The notes beneath the pieces are model-generated. The model was not told the DNA's origin. It was given only the letters and a program-made list of their open reading frames with translations, and searched no databases. A DNA stretch of 64,000 nt from Pelecanus crispus (taxonomy: Eukaryota > Chordata > Aves > Pelecaniformes > Pelecanidae): the NCBI RefSeq assembly GCF_030463565.1, contig NC_134649.1, forward strand, positions 34,869,044 to 34,933,043, written 5' to 3'. Positions 27,901 through 39,365 of the stretch are shown here, one piece after another; position 1 is the first letter of the stretch; every line of letters starts with the position of its first letter. Both the position numbers and the translations under genes were made by a program.

Positions 27901-30900
27901 AAATGGTTTCCAGGATAGTTGTTCCACCACCTTCCCAGGGATCAAGGTGTAGCTGACTGGCCTGTAGTTCCCTGGGTCCTTCCTCCTGCTCTTCTTGAAA
28001 ATAGAAGTGACATTTGCTTTCCTCCAGCCCTCAGGCACCTCTCCCAATCACCATGATCATTCAAAGATAATTGAGAGTAGCCTCACCATGGCATCAGCCA
28101 CCTCCCTCAGCACTCAGGGCCTGTGGACTTATGTATGTCTAGTTTGTTTAGCTATTTCCTAGCTTGATCCTCTTCCACAAAGTCTCCCTTGCTCCAGACT
28201 TACCCCCACTCTAAGGCATGGGATTTCTGGAGGCCAGTTTTGCTAGTAAAGACTGAGGTGATGAAGGCATTCAGTCCCTTAACATTTACCTCAGCCTTTT
28301 CCATGTCCTGTGTCACCAGGCCCCTGCCCCATTCAGCAGTGGACCCACATTTTCCCTAATCTTCCATTTGCTACTTATGTACTTAGAGGATCCCTTCTTA
28401 TTGCTTTTGGCACCCCTTGCCACATTCAACAGATTCAACTCCAGGAGGGCTTTGGCTTTCCTAACCACATCTCTGCATGCCTGGACAGTGTCTCTATATT
28501 CCTCCCAGGTTACCTGTCTCTGTTGCCACCTTCTGTGTACTCCCTTTTTGAGTCTGGGTTTTGCCAGGAGCTCCTTGTTCATCCATGCAGGCCTCCTGGC
28601 ATTTTTGTTTGACTTTCTGCTCTCTGGGATGGACTGTTCTTGAGCTTGGAGGAGGTGATCCTTGAGTATCAACCTGCTTTCTTGGACCCCTCTTCCCTCT
28701 AGGCCCTTGCCCCATAGCAAGAAGATCCATGAAGAGGCCAAAGTCTGCCCTCCTTAAGTCCAGGGTTATGATCTTGCTGTTTGTCCTGCTCCCTTCTCTC
28801 AGGATCCTGAACTCCACCATCTCACAGTCACTGCAGCCAAGGCTGTCTTCAACCTTCCCCAAAGAGCCCTTCCTTGCTTTTAAGTGTGAGGTCCAGCAGA
28901 GCACCTCTCCTCATCAGCTCCTCTGTCACTTGTGTCAGGAAGTTGTCACTGATGCTCTCCAGGAACCTCCTGGATTGCTTATGCCCTGCTGTGTTGTCCT
29001 TCCAGCAGGTATCATGGTGGTTAGTCCCCCATGAGGACCAGGGCCTACAAAGATAGGGTTACTTCTAGCTGTCTGTAGAAGGCTTCATTTACTTCTTCCT
29101 GATCCAGGTGGTCTATAGCAGACAGCCACTACAATGCCACCCATATTGGTTGGTGATTTCATCCTTACCCATAAGCTCTCAGTTGGCTCATCACCCATCC
29201 TCAGGCAGAGCTCCATGCATTCCAGCCATCCTCTCACATAAAGGCCAACTCCATCTCCTCCTCTTCCTGGGCTGTCCTTCCTAAATACAAGAATGAGGAA
29301 ATTCAGGTTTGTTTCAGATGATGGTAGCTTTTAATGACATTACTGTGACAGTTCCAAGTATAGCTTTGGATTTCCTACATATGATTGCCTTTGGCATAAG
29401 AATGAGCTTGACAATTTTAGGCCACATGTTGCAGGTAGGGCAGTGTTCAAGATCTTGCTGTGTTATTCTGCATAATATTTACTGATGAACTAAGCTGGTT
29501 TTGGATTTAGTGTCTACCTGGAGCACACAGATAACATGCTGAAAGCTATAGAAGAAATCTCCAGTGTTGGTGTTCCTGAACTGGTCAACTCTGCCAAAGA
29601 TGGATGTTCTTCTACTTATCCTACATTAAGCAGGTAATTATATCAATAGAAACTTTGAATGTCATGAGATGCACAATGGCAATTTCTGCTTTTTAATATT
29701 TAATTTTCTTATTTTGTGGTCTATTATGGTTTCATGCTAGTACTGCTTTGGACTACTCTGGGCATTTGTAAACATTCTTTTGGCAGTACGCAACAGGCTA
29801 GTACATGGTTAGCTTTATGTCAAGGTGAAATGTCCTTGTGCATTAACACAATGTTGAGTTTATTATTTGTGAGCCATTTTAATTGGAGAATGAACTGCTG
29901 TCTGTCGTCAGGTATGTTGCCTCTTTCTGTGCTACTATGGTGGTATAAAGCACTCCAAAAGTCAGCCTCAGAGGCCTGAGGTGGCTGTAGGCAGTCCTGG
30001 GTGGGTATCCAGTGTGCAAAAGCACACTCAGGGTGTTTCTGCTCCTAGCATAGGAATGTGGAAGCATGGATTCAGGGTGTTTCTGCTCCTACCACAGGAA
30101 TTTGGAAGCACAGTTTATGCAGGGATGGCCAAAGTTTCTGCACTTTGGAACTACCAAAATCATCTTATGCTGAGAGCTGCAAACCTTTTGCTGTGCACCC
30201 TGAGAGCCACGAAGAAGTGGGTGGTGTCTGTGTGTGGTTCATACTGGGGAAGTGGTAGTGGTTTTCCAGGATTCTCCATCTGTTTGGGCAATGGGGCTGG
30301 GGTAGACATGCTTATGAGTCCTAGGGTCAATCTCCTGTGATTTCCTATCAAGAAGGATGCCCAGCTGGGTAACCTTCAAGTTTTCCACATTGTTCTGGGG
30401 ACAAAAGGCCTATCTAGATGCTCAGAGCTGGCTTTTAGTTTTGCTCTCACTTTCTCCACAGGCAGACATTCCCAGTTTTCTTCAGAGTAATGATGGCTCA
30501 GCTAGAGAGTTCAGTGAAAAGCATCCCAGCTGGGAAACCATCAGACTCAAGTGAGGTAGGAAAATAAGTGCACTGAACTGTTTGAGGGGAAGAAGACATA
30601 AGTTAAACTGTACAGTACAATAAAGATGTATAAATTGGAAAGGAATCTACTTCTGAACTTTGTCTAGGAAATGCAATCAGACAGCTTCATTCATCAGCCA
30701 AAACTAATATACAGGGTAGCATAAAAGAAGCATCCTTTTTTTCTGGTTTGTACTATGTCAAAAATCCAGTAAATCCAGCAGAAGCTATAACCAGAAAACA
30801 GGTAGTAACTGGCAAAATACTAAGCTGTGCAGTTGGCCTGCATGCCTGTGTGGGAGCACAAAATTATTTTGCAACCAAGAGCTGCTCTGAGAGCAAGGAA

Positions 30901-33900
30901 GTGTGTTAACTCTTAGCATTTTAAGCCATGTGGGCACTGATCAGGCTGGAATTGCCATTAAGTGGTTTTGCTCTGATAAATCTGCCTGTGGTGAAGCTTT
31001 GTTCCTCTGTCTTCAACAACAACAACAATGCTTTGAGTACAGCAAATGCTGAGAGCATCCAGCAAGGTGAGAGGAACTACACCACCTTGGGTTATTGTCC
31101 CCTTGCATCCCGTTAGGTGCAACTGGAGAAGCTGCTGCGGTGGAACATTGCTGTGCGGAATTTCCATATCCTCGTTAACTTGGTCAAGGTGAGGTTCTGG
31201 TCATTTTTCTGGCTTTCCCTTCAGATTCCCAGCAAAGCCCAGCGTACCTAGGTTCATGAGCACAAGGGAAAAACGTGAGGTATGGCTGACTAGGGGAACA
31301 ACCTGGAGGTGGTAAATAAAGCCAGTTATAATCTGCGTGCAAGGGTTTCCATTTAGCTTTCACTTCAATAGTACTTAATTCTTACAGCCTGCACATCTTA
31401 CTAACATAGTTCTCACACAAATAATAAGTCTGCACAAACACAGGATGATGTAAGGAAGTGCTGAAAAAGGACTGAACAAACACCCCAATTCCCTAGTACA
31501 GTATTTTGTATCTGACAGAGTCCACTACCAGCTGTGGAAAGGCAGATGGGAGAAACCCTTCAGGTAGGTCTGGAATAACATCTGATAGAAGGAAACATTT
31601 TCCTGATGTACTCAGCTGAAGGCAGGCCAATACTCTGAACAGCAGGAGGCTTGGATTCCTGTCTGTAACCTGCGTTCAGTACTTATCTGATAGCCCTCAG
31701 CTTCACTTGCTCTTATGGTAACATATGATCTTCCTTTGAATCCTGCTGACAATTCATGTCATCCTGTGGTGATGAACTCTAGAGGCCAGCCCCACTGGAT
31801 GAAATATTCCCTTCCATCAGTGTTGGAGTTGGTAGATTCAGTGTCACTGAGTGTGATGATTTTTTGGGCAGAAGGCAATAGATAGAGCTGCACTTTTCTC
31901 CTTGCTTAGGTTGATCACTACTGTTTGCTTTTATCATATCTGAAGCGATGATTGGCAAGTCCAGCTTTTTCAAGTCCAGCTTATGAGCTCTGGTGAATTG
32001 AGCTGGATTCTTCTATACAGCAGCATTCACTGGAGTCCTACCTGTGCTCCATATGCCTTTTGAGAGCATAAAGGGTAGAGCTGGACCAGCTGGTTCTGTT
32101 TTGCAATCCATAGCAGCACCAGGGTACCTTCACAGCTCTCACTCACACCTGTGTGCTATGCCAGTTAAAACATTCACTAATTAGTGATAGAATTGGTCAC
32201 TGGCAAAAATACATACACAAATGTATACCAGAAGAAAGCCTTCAAGGGAGCTGAGACCATCTGTTCTATTTCTTTTGTTTGCTGTTGGACTACAGCTGTG
32301 TGTGACCTGAGCAGTGACACCTGGTGCCTTTTGCCTGCTGGCACCATTAATGTAACAGTTTCACTATTTCCCCCAAAATACATTATTTTGCACATCTCAG
32401 TTTTGCTTTGTCCATTATGTGGCTACTTGCCCATCAGCTGGACTTAGGTCTCCTAGGTCCCAAACTATCAAGAACTTCAGACTTGTTGAGATAATTTTGT
32501 GCCATCTGCAAAAGGGGCACCTTAGATCACCAAACAGCCATCCTGCCAAGTACTTCCTTCTGCCTGACAGCCATTACACTTCATGCACTTATGGGGTGTT
32601 CCCTGTTGAAACTTGAGAATGGATGTTGCCTTAGAACAGGTTTCACACTTTAATGAAGGGGAGGTAATGAAGGGCTATTTTTAATTGGCTGCTGTGCTTA
32701 CATTGTTTCCTTTAGACTTATGGACTGATCTGGCTCTTTTTTTCCTCTTGCCCAAGTAGGTATTTGACAGCAGGCCTGTACTCAGCATCTGTCTGAAGGT
32801 AAGCAAGAATTCAAAATAACTCAAGCGAACAGTTTAATTACGAGCTTTCTTGAATCATTGCCTCCAGTGTAGTAGAGTGGTTACTGAATTCTCTGGAAGA
32901 AGCAGATACTGTTTCTTATACCTTTAACTGTCTTCTTTAATCCTCATTGTATGGCTCAACCACAACGAACTTGCTGCAATTGGCATTACTGACTATAGAC
33001 CCTTTCCGCTCTCTCCTTTCCCCATGGTACTCCAAATGAGAGGATACATCTCAGCAGCCAGGTCTCCCTTAGAGCCCAGAAAGACCATGTGTCCCTCTGC
33101 AACTCCCCCTTTTCTGGCTAGGACTCATATATACATATAGTGATTCTAACATTTTGTGTTTACTTCAGTTTTAGTCTCAATTTGCTAGTGAATAAAACCA
33201 GGGATGTGTACAACGATGAGACCTTGTCCTTCTAGCCTCTCTTTGCAGTGATTAAAGTGGGACCCTTTACTGATCCTGTATATTCCAGTACAGCCTTCTC
33301 AAGAATATAGTCTTTTACTAAATGAGAACAGTCTCTGGGGTAGCTTGAGAGAATGTATCATTATCTTAGCTGGCTTTTTGATGGTTCTTTGAAAAGGAAT
33401 TTAAATTTGCTTTCTGATGCATTTATCATTCTTTTATAGTACGGCCGTCTCTTTGTAGAAGTGTTTCTGAAGCTTGCCATGCCTCTCCTGGACTACAGCT
33501 TTAAAAGGCACAGGGTAAGCCTTTTGGAGACAGGACTGTCTGGAACCAGCTGGGAAGCATGACTGATGCTTGCTAGAAGGAGATTCCTGTCTCTGGTCAT
33601 ATGTTGGCATGACACTTACGACACTTCATGACAAACACGTCTAATGTCTTCAGCTGTGCTTTGCCCTGTTTGCTTGCCTGTCCAGCACGCTCTCAGCAAA
33701 CAGATCACTCCCAGCTTGCCATCACTCTTCCGGTTGGATGGCTTCACTGTTAGCAAAAGAAGCCCTTTCAACCTCCATCTCCCTCAAAAGTTATTACCAC
33801 AAAGGTGTCACTCACAGAGGAGGAAGCTCACATGAGCAGTCAGGTTGGTGAGGGCTTGCAGTCCAGATGGACAGTGACATTGGTGTCTCTGCAATAATTC

Positions 33901-36900
33901 TTGGAGCTTTGAGCCAGACAACATGCATGAGTGCAGATGGACAGGCCAACCTTGCTGCACTACATGACAAGCAAGAACAGTTCACTTATTCCCCCTGCTT
34001 TGTTGCAAGGCAATCCAGCTTTGCCAGTGAGACTCATTCTTTAGCTTAGTCTTCACAATTTGTCTAATAGATAACTCCTTTCTATTGCAAAGGTAAGATC
34101 TGGTCTCATGGATGTTTGGGGGAATGAGGTTATCAAACAGATATCTAGTCATTGCCACTGGACAACAGAAAGTGCCACATAATTTGCTCAATAGAGAGGA
34201 TTGATACCCAGAGTTCATGCTGGATGTGTTTCAAATACCACAATCTAGCAGTATGTTTTATATTTTTCCTCTGGTTCCCCTATTTCAGAAGGTTGTACTC
34301 AAAGCAAGATGTGACAAGGTTGTCTTGATTTTAATTGCCCCACTTTCACTGATATGTGTTCATTCCAAACTCTGATTCAAAATCAGTTTTGGTTCAAAGT
34401 GCTTGGCCTTGTGACATGTGGTCATACTTCTGTTACCAGTTACTTGGCTTAGATGCACAGTGCAAGTCTCCTATGGCTTAATCCAGTTCGTCTGATGTTT
34501 TCTGCATACGTGCATCATATCTCTATCCCATAACCCTTTGAAAGGATTGCTAGGACTAATACTGTTTCATTATTCTTGTTTCTCTTATGGAAAAATCCTT
34601 TGAGAATGATTTGCTCGTCTACTTATTTATTGCAGGATGATGTGCAGAGTTTGCTGAAAACCTTGCAGCTGAGCACCAGACAACTTCATCACATGTGTGG
34701 CCATTCCAAGGTAAGATAAGTTCTAATTGCAGCACAAACTCCCGTCCTAAGAATGATTTATTTCCCTTCCACTGCTTTTCCAGGGCATAGGCAGGTTCTA
34801 CTTGCAGGTTTCCAGCAGTGTCTGTACAAGCAAAAACTCTGAAAGGAGGAGAAATAGCCTTGGTTAGTGGCCCAGAAGTTGAATTATTTGATCTAAGTGG
34901 CTGACTTGGATGTCAATCAGGTTAGCATACTCTTTTAGGACAGAGGTTCTTGACATCTTTGGCTGTTGGCATCTGTAAGAGGGTGTTTCTGAAGACACAA
35001 GCTAAGACCTTAGAGACCTTGCATAAAGTATAGATGCCAGATTGATAATATGGGAGAGAAGCTTTGAAAAAGATCAAGCCTTGCAAGTCAGAAGAATCAG
35101 CAACAGGAGGCAGACAAGGGGAAAACCTTACTCAAAGTCCTCTTGAGGTGCCTTTTTGGCATTGTTACGTTGATACTAGGGAAGAGGGCGAAGGGAGGGG
35201 AGGAAGGTGGTAACACACAACCAGCCTGCCAGTCTGTCTGTAGGAGACTTGGGGCAGGAAGGAAGGTGTCGTGGTTTAGCCCCAGCCAGCAACTCAGCAC
35301 CAGGCAGCCGCTCGCTCACTCCCCCTACCCCGATGGGATGGGGGAGAGAATCGGAGGAGTAAGAGTGAGAAACACTCCTGGGCTGAGATAAGAACAGTTT
35401 AATAATTGAAATAAAATAAAGTAAAATAATAATAACAACAATATTATAATAATAGTAATAATAATATACAAAACAAGTGATGCACAATGCAATTGCTCAC
35501 CACCTGACGACCGATACCCAGACAGTTCCCGAGCAGCAATCGCTGCTCCCTGGCCAACCCCCCCCAGTTTATATATTGAGCATGACGTCATGTGGTATGG
35601 AATAGCCCTTTGGTCAGTTTGGATCAACTATTCTGGCTGTGCCCCCTCCCAGTTTCTTGTGCGCCTGGCAGAGCATGGGAAGCTGAAAAGTCCTTGACTA
35701 GCATAAGCAGTACTCAGCAACAACTAAAAACATTGGTGTGTTATCAACATTCTTCTCCTATTAAATCCAAAACACAGCACTGTGCCTGCTGCTAGGAAGA
35801 AAATTAACTCTATCCCAGCCGAAACCAGGACAGAAGGGAAGGATTAGCACGCTGCTTACAGTGTGGAGAGCTAGTTCTCACAAGAGAGAATCACATGGGA
35901 GAAGGCAGTTAGAAAGAACTTCATGTGTGCTGCTTTGTTCTTGTTAGACTCCTAAGAGGTTCAAGAACATGTCCGAGAAGGGTGCTTTGCCAAAGTAGTT
36001 GAAGGGAGAAAGCCAGCTATTAGCATGGCTCCCCAGGCTAGATTTGCTACCAATTTAGTCCAGAGCTGGCATCAGGAGCATAAAAGTCAGCTGGAGATCA
36101 GAACATGCCATTGCAGCTATCAACATAGGGGAGAATTGGAAATTGGCACAAACCCTGAAGATGCTAAAAAGTCCTTCTCATGTTTAAAGCAGCCATGAGG
36201 ATTTCACTTTCAAAGTCACAATTCACCTTGTAAACAGGGTAACATTATTGCAGCTTGCAAGGTCTTGTTTGTCTTTGCACTTGAATAGCATTTTCAAGTG
36301 CTGTGTCCCATGGCCCCTGTTAGCATGTAACTGCAATTAGTGAACACCTGTGTTTTACCACTGCTCTTGTATCTGTTGCAATCCAATTAGGTCTCTGTGC
36401 CAAATCACTTTTGCAAGAATGAGAAGGCAGCAGCTGAATCTAGGCAAATAAATGTATGCAGTGAATGTTCCATACCTATTTGAAGAGGAGTTGACACCAA
36501 CATTTGTTAAACCGGTCTTGATTTCACTTTTGTACAAAACTAGTAGATGCTCACTGACGTACCATGCAGTGTTACCCAAGATTTGCTACTCTCCCTCAAT
36601 ATGAGTATCTTTAAAAAGCATCACACAGCAGACAGTACAATCAGCTTCGCCTATAATTTCCTAAGTATCTGTCATTTACTCTTTCACACCAGGCTTCTCT
36701 TCTGTTTACACATCTAATGCTAGACATAAGGACAGTTTCTGGAGACAGATTTTTGTAAATGCCATGGTACTTTGTTGAGTCTCCAAACAGCCTGCAGGCA
36801 GTTGGGCAGGTTCCAAGACCCAGGGAGCACTGTGATTGTTGATTGTGTCATTAGCGAGGTTTTCCCTGATTTGGTTCTGATTAGTGCTGATGATTGCTAG

Positions 36901-39220
36901 GTCCTGCCTGTTACACAGGCTAGAGAACAGGTTGCTGTTGGTATGCAGTTACCCATTCCCCCTTGGCAGAACATGAAGCAAAGCAGTGTCCCTCTTCCCA
37001 GGCACATTGAACTCTTCCAAGAAATGAAGCTGATCTGATTTCAGAGTATAGCTAACGCAAGCATCTTAATGCAAGAAGGTTACAAAATATTCTCATGAAA
37101 GAGGAAAATACTTATGCACAAAATAATTGTTTATGGCTCTTGGCAGGTCTTCTGGTTTAGCAATGACTCTATTCTGTACTGCAGATCCAAGCCTAGCAGG
37201 AAGAGATGCTCACCTGGAGCTAAATGACACACAATATCTGGCATAGCTGCCCTTCCTCAGCTCGTTTTTGCTTACAGCAACTCCATCTGTTCCCTCCTGT
37301 CCTAGTTCTCCAAAAGCCAGTGCTTCTTTGGTCTGGACAAGCTGGCTTTGGAGTTTATAGTGCACGCACATTCCATGTGGCTAGTGTAAAGGAATTGCAC
37401 CAGACACTGAGCAAGAAAAGATTGTCATTGCAGTGGCTTATTCAACACCTTTCTCATTCTTTCTTCTCTGTGCTTGGGAATTCAGCAATTTCCTGACATG
37501 AAACTCCCTGCAGCATTAGTTTGCAGCTTGTGGCTATCAGCAAGTAGCTATCTCCCTTCCTAGGTAGGTAGTTTTGGAGTCTGGCCACTTGTAGCCTTGC
37601 TTTTTGCTTTGGACTGGAACGGTGTGATTGCTGACCTCCATAGATAACTCTGCTATTTCACCAGCAGTAGCTTGTATGCGAGTCAGAGTTACCCAAACAT
37701 TATCAGTTGCACACACCACCAGCACCAGCAGCAATGCAGCTTCCAGATGTTTGTGTGCAAGCAAGCTGTGGCTGCCATGAGCAAGATGGCAGCAGTGTGA
37801 GATCTGTGCGTGAAGAGCTGTGTGTTGTTCTTGGAGAACAGAGCAAGTGACACCAGTCTGTTGCTGAGATGATGGAGCAAAGGAAAAGCAGATTCTTCAA
37901 ATAATTTCCCAACGGACAGCAGAACTCATCTGACTTACGCAGAGGAGTTGCTAGCCTTTCTCTAAGGTTCACAAGAAAAGCTGAGGCTCCTATTTTTATA
38001 CAGCGTGGATATGGCTGTTTGGATTGTTGCAAGGGATCATTTTGCTGCCTTAGACAAAATGCTTATCTGAGTTTTATTTTTTAACAAAAGCTATAAAAGA
38101 ATTTGGCCAAGAAATTACATGATCTGGGCAAGCTTTGTGGGGATTGTGTCCCACCCCCCCAACCTGTGTAACCAATGGCTTTTTAATACTTGGAATACTT
38201 AGGCAAGAATCAATCACAGTCAGGTTTTACTGTTTCATATTTAGATTCGCCAAGACATTGGACTGACCAACCATGTGCCTTTGTTGAAGAAGTCACTGGA
38301 ACAATTTGTATACCGAGTGAAGGCAATGCTGGCGTTCAACCACTGTCAGGAGGCGTTCTGGGTGGGCATCCTTAAAAATCGGGATCTTCAGGTGAGAATC
38401 ACTGTCCTGCCTGGGGCAATTAAAACCTGGGAAAAGACAATGCTTATCTTGCCCAGACAACTGTAACTCTGCCCTTGTGTGCGGGTAGAGCTAAAAGGGC
38501 AAATTCAATGTGACGGTATTACAGTCATGTCTAGTGCAGCAGAAATAAGTGTTTTATTTCAAGATCAAGGGCCTGCATCTCCGGGGGCTTCCTTGCAGCA
38601 AGGCTGTCACACTGAAGCAGTCAGTTTTTATTGTTTGTAATGAATGGGTATGGGGTGTCCTTCCTCTGCTCGGTGGCAAGAACTGCACGAAAAGGGAAGA
38701 GGTAAAGGTCACTTGAACTCCTCTTCACACACTCGTGTGTGGCTTTAGCAGAAGCCAGTTGTGTCCGTTTTCTTCGTCTTTCGCTGTAGAAACAGGACAG
38801 TCGAAACAAATAAACAGGTTTTGAGTAAAAAGCAGGTTTTAAGAGATGAAATGCCGCTCTCTTCCATTCCATCCTAGTGCACTTTGGCTGCTTCACATAC
38901 ACTCAGTACGGGTCTTTTGCATTCAACTTAGGGAGAAGAAATTTTGTCCCAAGCCTCTGAAGAGAGGGACTCCGAGGAGGAGGACTCCACAGACAGTCCC
39001 GCTGAGGTACTTCTTTCCAGGCGACGCTGCCTGCCGCTTTGAGCGACTCGGTTGAAACTCTTGTTATAATGCAAAAAAGGCGGGAGGGGGGGTGGGGCGG
39101 GGTATGGGGCAGCTTCGGCTCTGACGGCAGCCTCCCCCGCAGGAGCCGAGCGGGAGCGGCACGGACGCTAGCGACGAGGACGGCGCGGCCGGGCCGGGCC
39201 CCTCTCCCAGGGAACCCTGA
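968..39220 (+). CDS. FANCD2: FANCD2, Fanconi anemia complementation group D2 (3' 33 exons, 5' end outside window)
   Basis: Partner of FANCI in the clamp that is monoubiquitinated at DNA interstrand crosslinks; nuclear helical-repeat protein. Coding exons seen: 968-1068, 1556-1664, 2413-2448, 2844-2987, 4106-4240, 5646-5777, 7818-7925, 10059-10168, 10952-11012, 11728-11853, 13188-13261, 13350-13490, 14275-14375, 14684-14799, 16183-16291, 18233-18325, 19975-20084, 21520-21666, 22797-22913, 23817-23945, 24144-24262, 24911-25024, 25575-25702, 27051-27150, 29511-29633, 30462-30555, 31117-31188, 32760-32798, 33440-33514, 34636-34710, 38245-38391, 38932-39006, 39143-39220. They total 3438 nt (1145 codons plus TGA) and every junction keeps phase. 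Diagnostic stretches such as [37 protein letters not shown] and HVPLLKK match remembered vertebrate FANCD2 in order. Human FANCD2 is 1451 aa, so about 290 N-terminal residues are missing. One intron has a GC donor (after 22913). No frameshift or stop was seen, so the gene looks functional. Confidence 0.97.
7818..7925 (+). CDS. FANCD2: FANCD2 exon carrying the PIP-box region
   Basis: This 36-codon exon contains the segment [10 protein letters not shown]. In human FANCD2 the equivalent QQIRKLFY was described as a PCNA-interacting (PIP) motif, as I recall it. Here the first glutamine is cysteine while the aromatic pair FY is kept. Acceptor ttacag and donor gtaagc are both strong. Confidence 0.95.
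8195..8430 (-). repeat. CR1 LINE fragment (old)
   Basis: In reverse orientation it shows the familiar CR1 3' pattern: ggaagggac-like text, cctaatcaaagcagggctg, then gatatcaggttggctgtggc and cttgaagac. It is degraded, as expected for an old insertion, and lies in a FANCD2 intron. Boundaries are approximate. Confidence 0.6.
10059..10168 (+). CDS. FANCD2: FANCD2 exon with the monoubiquitination lysine
   Basis: The exon encodes [20 protein letters not shown] and continues into GAVTM. The lysine codon AAA at 10113-10115 aligns with human Lys561 (chicken Lys563), the residue ubiquitinated by FANCL and UBE2T. Flanking residues differ from human (VFKYKLIG versus VPNHKQMG), but the lysine and the IIGAVTM helix are kept. 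The equivalence is by alignment from memory. Confidence 0.93.
15195..15641 (+). repeat. CR1 LINE 3' fragment
   Basis: Reads in CR1 sense: cctgcctgcagtactgtgtc, then gtttttcagcctggagag, a degraded middle, and a tail resembling gggtgttggactagaggctt and caggtccctt. It lies in the FANCD2 intron between the exons ending at 14799 and starting at 16183. The (ATTCTATG)n tail is missing. Confidence 0.85.
16630..18010. repeat. Unclassified repeat-like intronic block with a long chance ORF
   Basis: Within the FANCD2 intron 16292-18232 the composition changes to C-rich, CA-rich text with few homopolymers. An intact 193-codon frame runs from 17426 to 18007. Its product is serine-, proline- and leucine-rich with no motif I know. 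It may be a remnant of an unlabelled retroelement; I could not find terminal repeats. Confidence 0.3.
17253..17288. repeat. Alternating purine-pyrimidine (CA/TG) tract
   Basis: cacacgcgtgcacatgtgca and following bases alternate almost perfectly. Such tracts are Z-DNA prone and often polymorphic. It is intronic in FANCD2. Confidence 0.7.
22797..22913 (+). CDS. FANCD2: FANCD2 exon followed by a GC donor
   Basis: A 39-codon exon running from [12 protein letters not shown] to RRVPFPK. The reading frame and protein match require the exon to end at 22913 with the intron starting gcaagt. The next exon begins in phase 0 at 23817 after ctgcag. The flanking AAG and gcaagt fit the usual strong context of GC-AG introns. 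Confidence 0.9.
23520..23586 (+). repeat. CR1 LINE 3' terminus
   Basis: Short terminal piece: atgttggactctatgatct, aaggtcttttccaacct, then the diagnostic octamer tail atgattctatgattctat. It lies inside the GC-AG intron of FANCD2. Confidence 0.88.
27529..29290 (-). mobile_element. CR1 LINE, long 5'-truncated and broken copy
   Basis: The plus strand starts with the reverse of a CR1 3' end (aatcacagaatcacag, gaggttggaagggacctc). Moving right, the minus strand encodes reverse-transcriptase-like text ([22 protein letters not shown]), then the segment before it, with [14 protein letters not shown] and [15 protein letters not shown] (within 28313-28741). Frame changes and stops break the ORF. At about 1.75 kb it is the largest LINE here. 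It sits in the FANCD2 intron 27151-29510, antisense to the gene. Confidence 0.92.
30027..30114 (+). repeat. 44-bp tandem duplication, two copies
   Basis: The unit tcagggtgtttctgctccta, with a following aggaatNtggaagca, occurs at 30027-30070 and 30071-30114 with a few substitutions. It is intronic in FANCD2. Confidence 0.85.
35267..35832 (-). mobile_element. Solo LTR, ERVL-like (566 bp)
   Basis: The plus strand begins tgtcgtggtttagccccag and ends gccgaaaccaggaca, so on the minus strand the element runs TGTCCTGG to CCACGACA with TG/CA termini. Perfect 5-bp target duplications gaagg flank it (35262-35266 and 35833-35837), and the 5-bp length fits ERVL. Minus-strand promoter parts are a TATA-like block (plus 35568-35577) and a CRE palindrome TGACGTCA (35583-35590). 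An ATA/ATT-rich tract lies between R and U5. No internal viral sequence remains. It is antisense to FANCD2 in the 3.5-kb intron before 38245. Confidence 0.93.
35583..35590. promoter_or_regulatory. CRE palindrome TGACGTCA in the LTR promoter
   Basis: A perfect 8-bp cAMP-response/ATF site about 6 bp from the TATA-like block on the LTR sense (minus) strand. CREB/ATF binding is known for this motif; use in this copy is inferred. Confidence 0.7.
38932..39220 (+). CDS. FANCD2: FANCD2 last two exons: acidic C-terminal tail
   Basis: Exon 38932-39006 encodes [20 protein letters not shown] and five more residues, and exon 39143-39220 encodes the last 25 residues and TGA. The acidic serine-rich tail is a family hallmark. 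The human tail has an EDGE motif, reported as needed for FANCD2 function; here the nearest match is DEDGA. The last exon is very GC-rich because it lies in the BRK1 CpG island. Retention of the 136-bp intron would instead give an early stop near 39041. Confidence 0.88.
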
Positions 39221-39275
39221 GGCCCCGGGCGGCGGCGGCGGCGGGCGGGCTCTGAGGCGGCACCGGGGGCGGCTC

Positions 39276-39335
39276 CGCGCAGGCGCGGTGGGGTGGGGAG
39301 GGGGGGGAGGTGCGCAGCGCCGCGCAGGCGCGGTG
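39276..39335 (+). promoter_or_regulatory. Two identical NRF1-like sites upstream of BRK1
   Basis: CGCGCAGGCGCGGTG occurs exactly at 39276-39290 and again at 39321-39335, 45 bp apart. The core GCGCAGGCGC fits the NRF1 consensus family (GCGCANGCGC). Binding is inferred from the motif only. Confidence 0.5.
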
Positions 39336-39365
39336 CGCGCCGGGGTGGCGGCGGCGGGGGCGGCC

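Noticed and set aside
28313-28904. Minus-strand frames of 142 and 136 codons taken as host genes
   Set aside because: They are CR1 ORF2 remnants, recognisable by [12 protein letters not shown] and [15 protein letters not shown].
32180-32520. Possible CR1 reverse-transcriptase C-terminal relic (minus strand, KIMYFGGN-like text)
   Set aside because: Resemblance to CR1 KVLHLG-type text is slight, and I could not extend it on either side.
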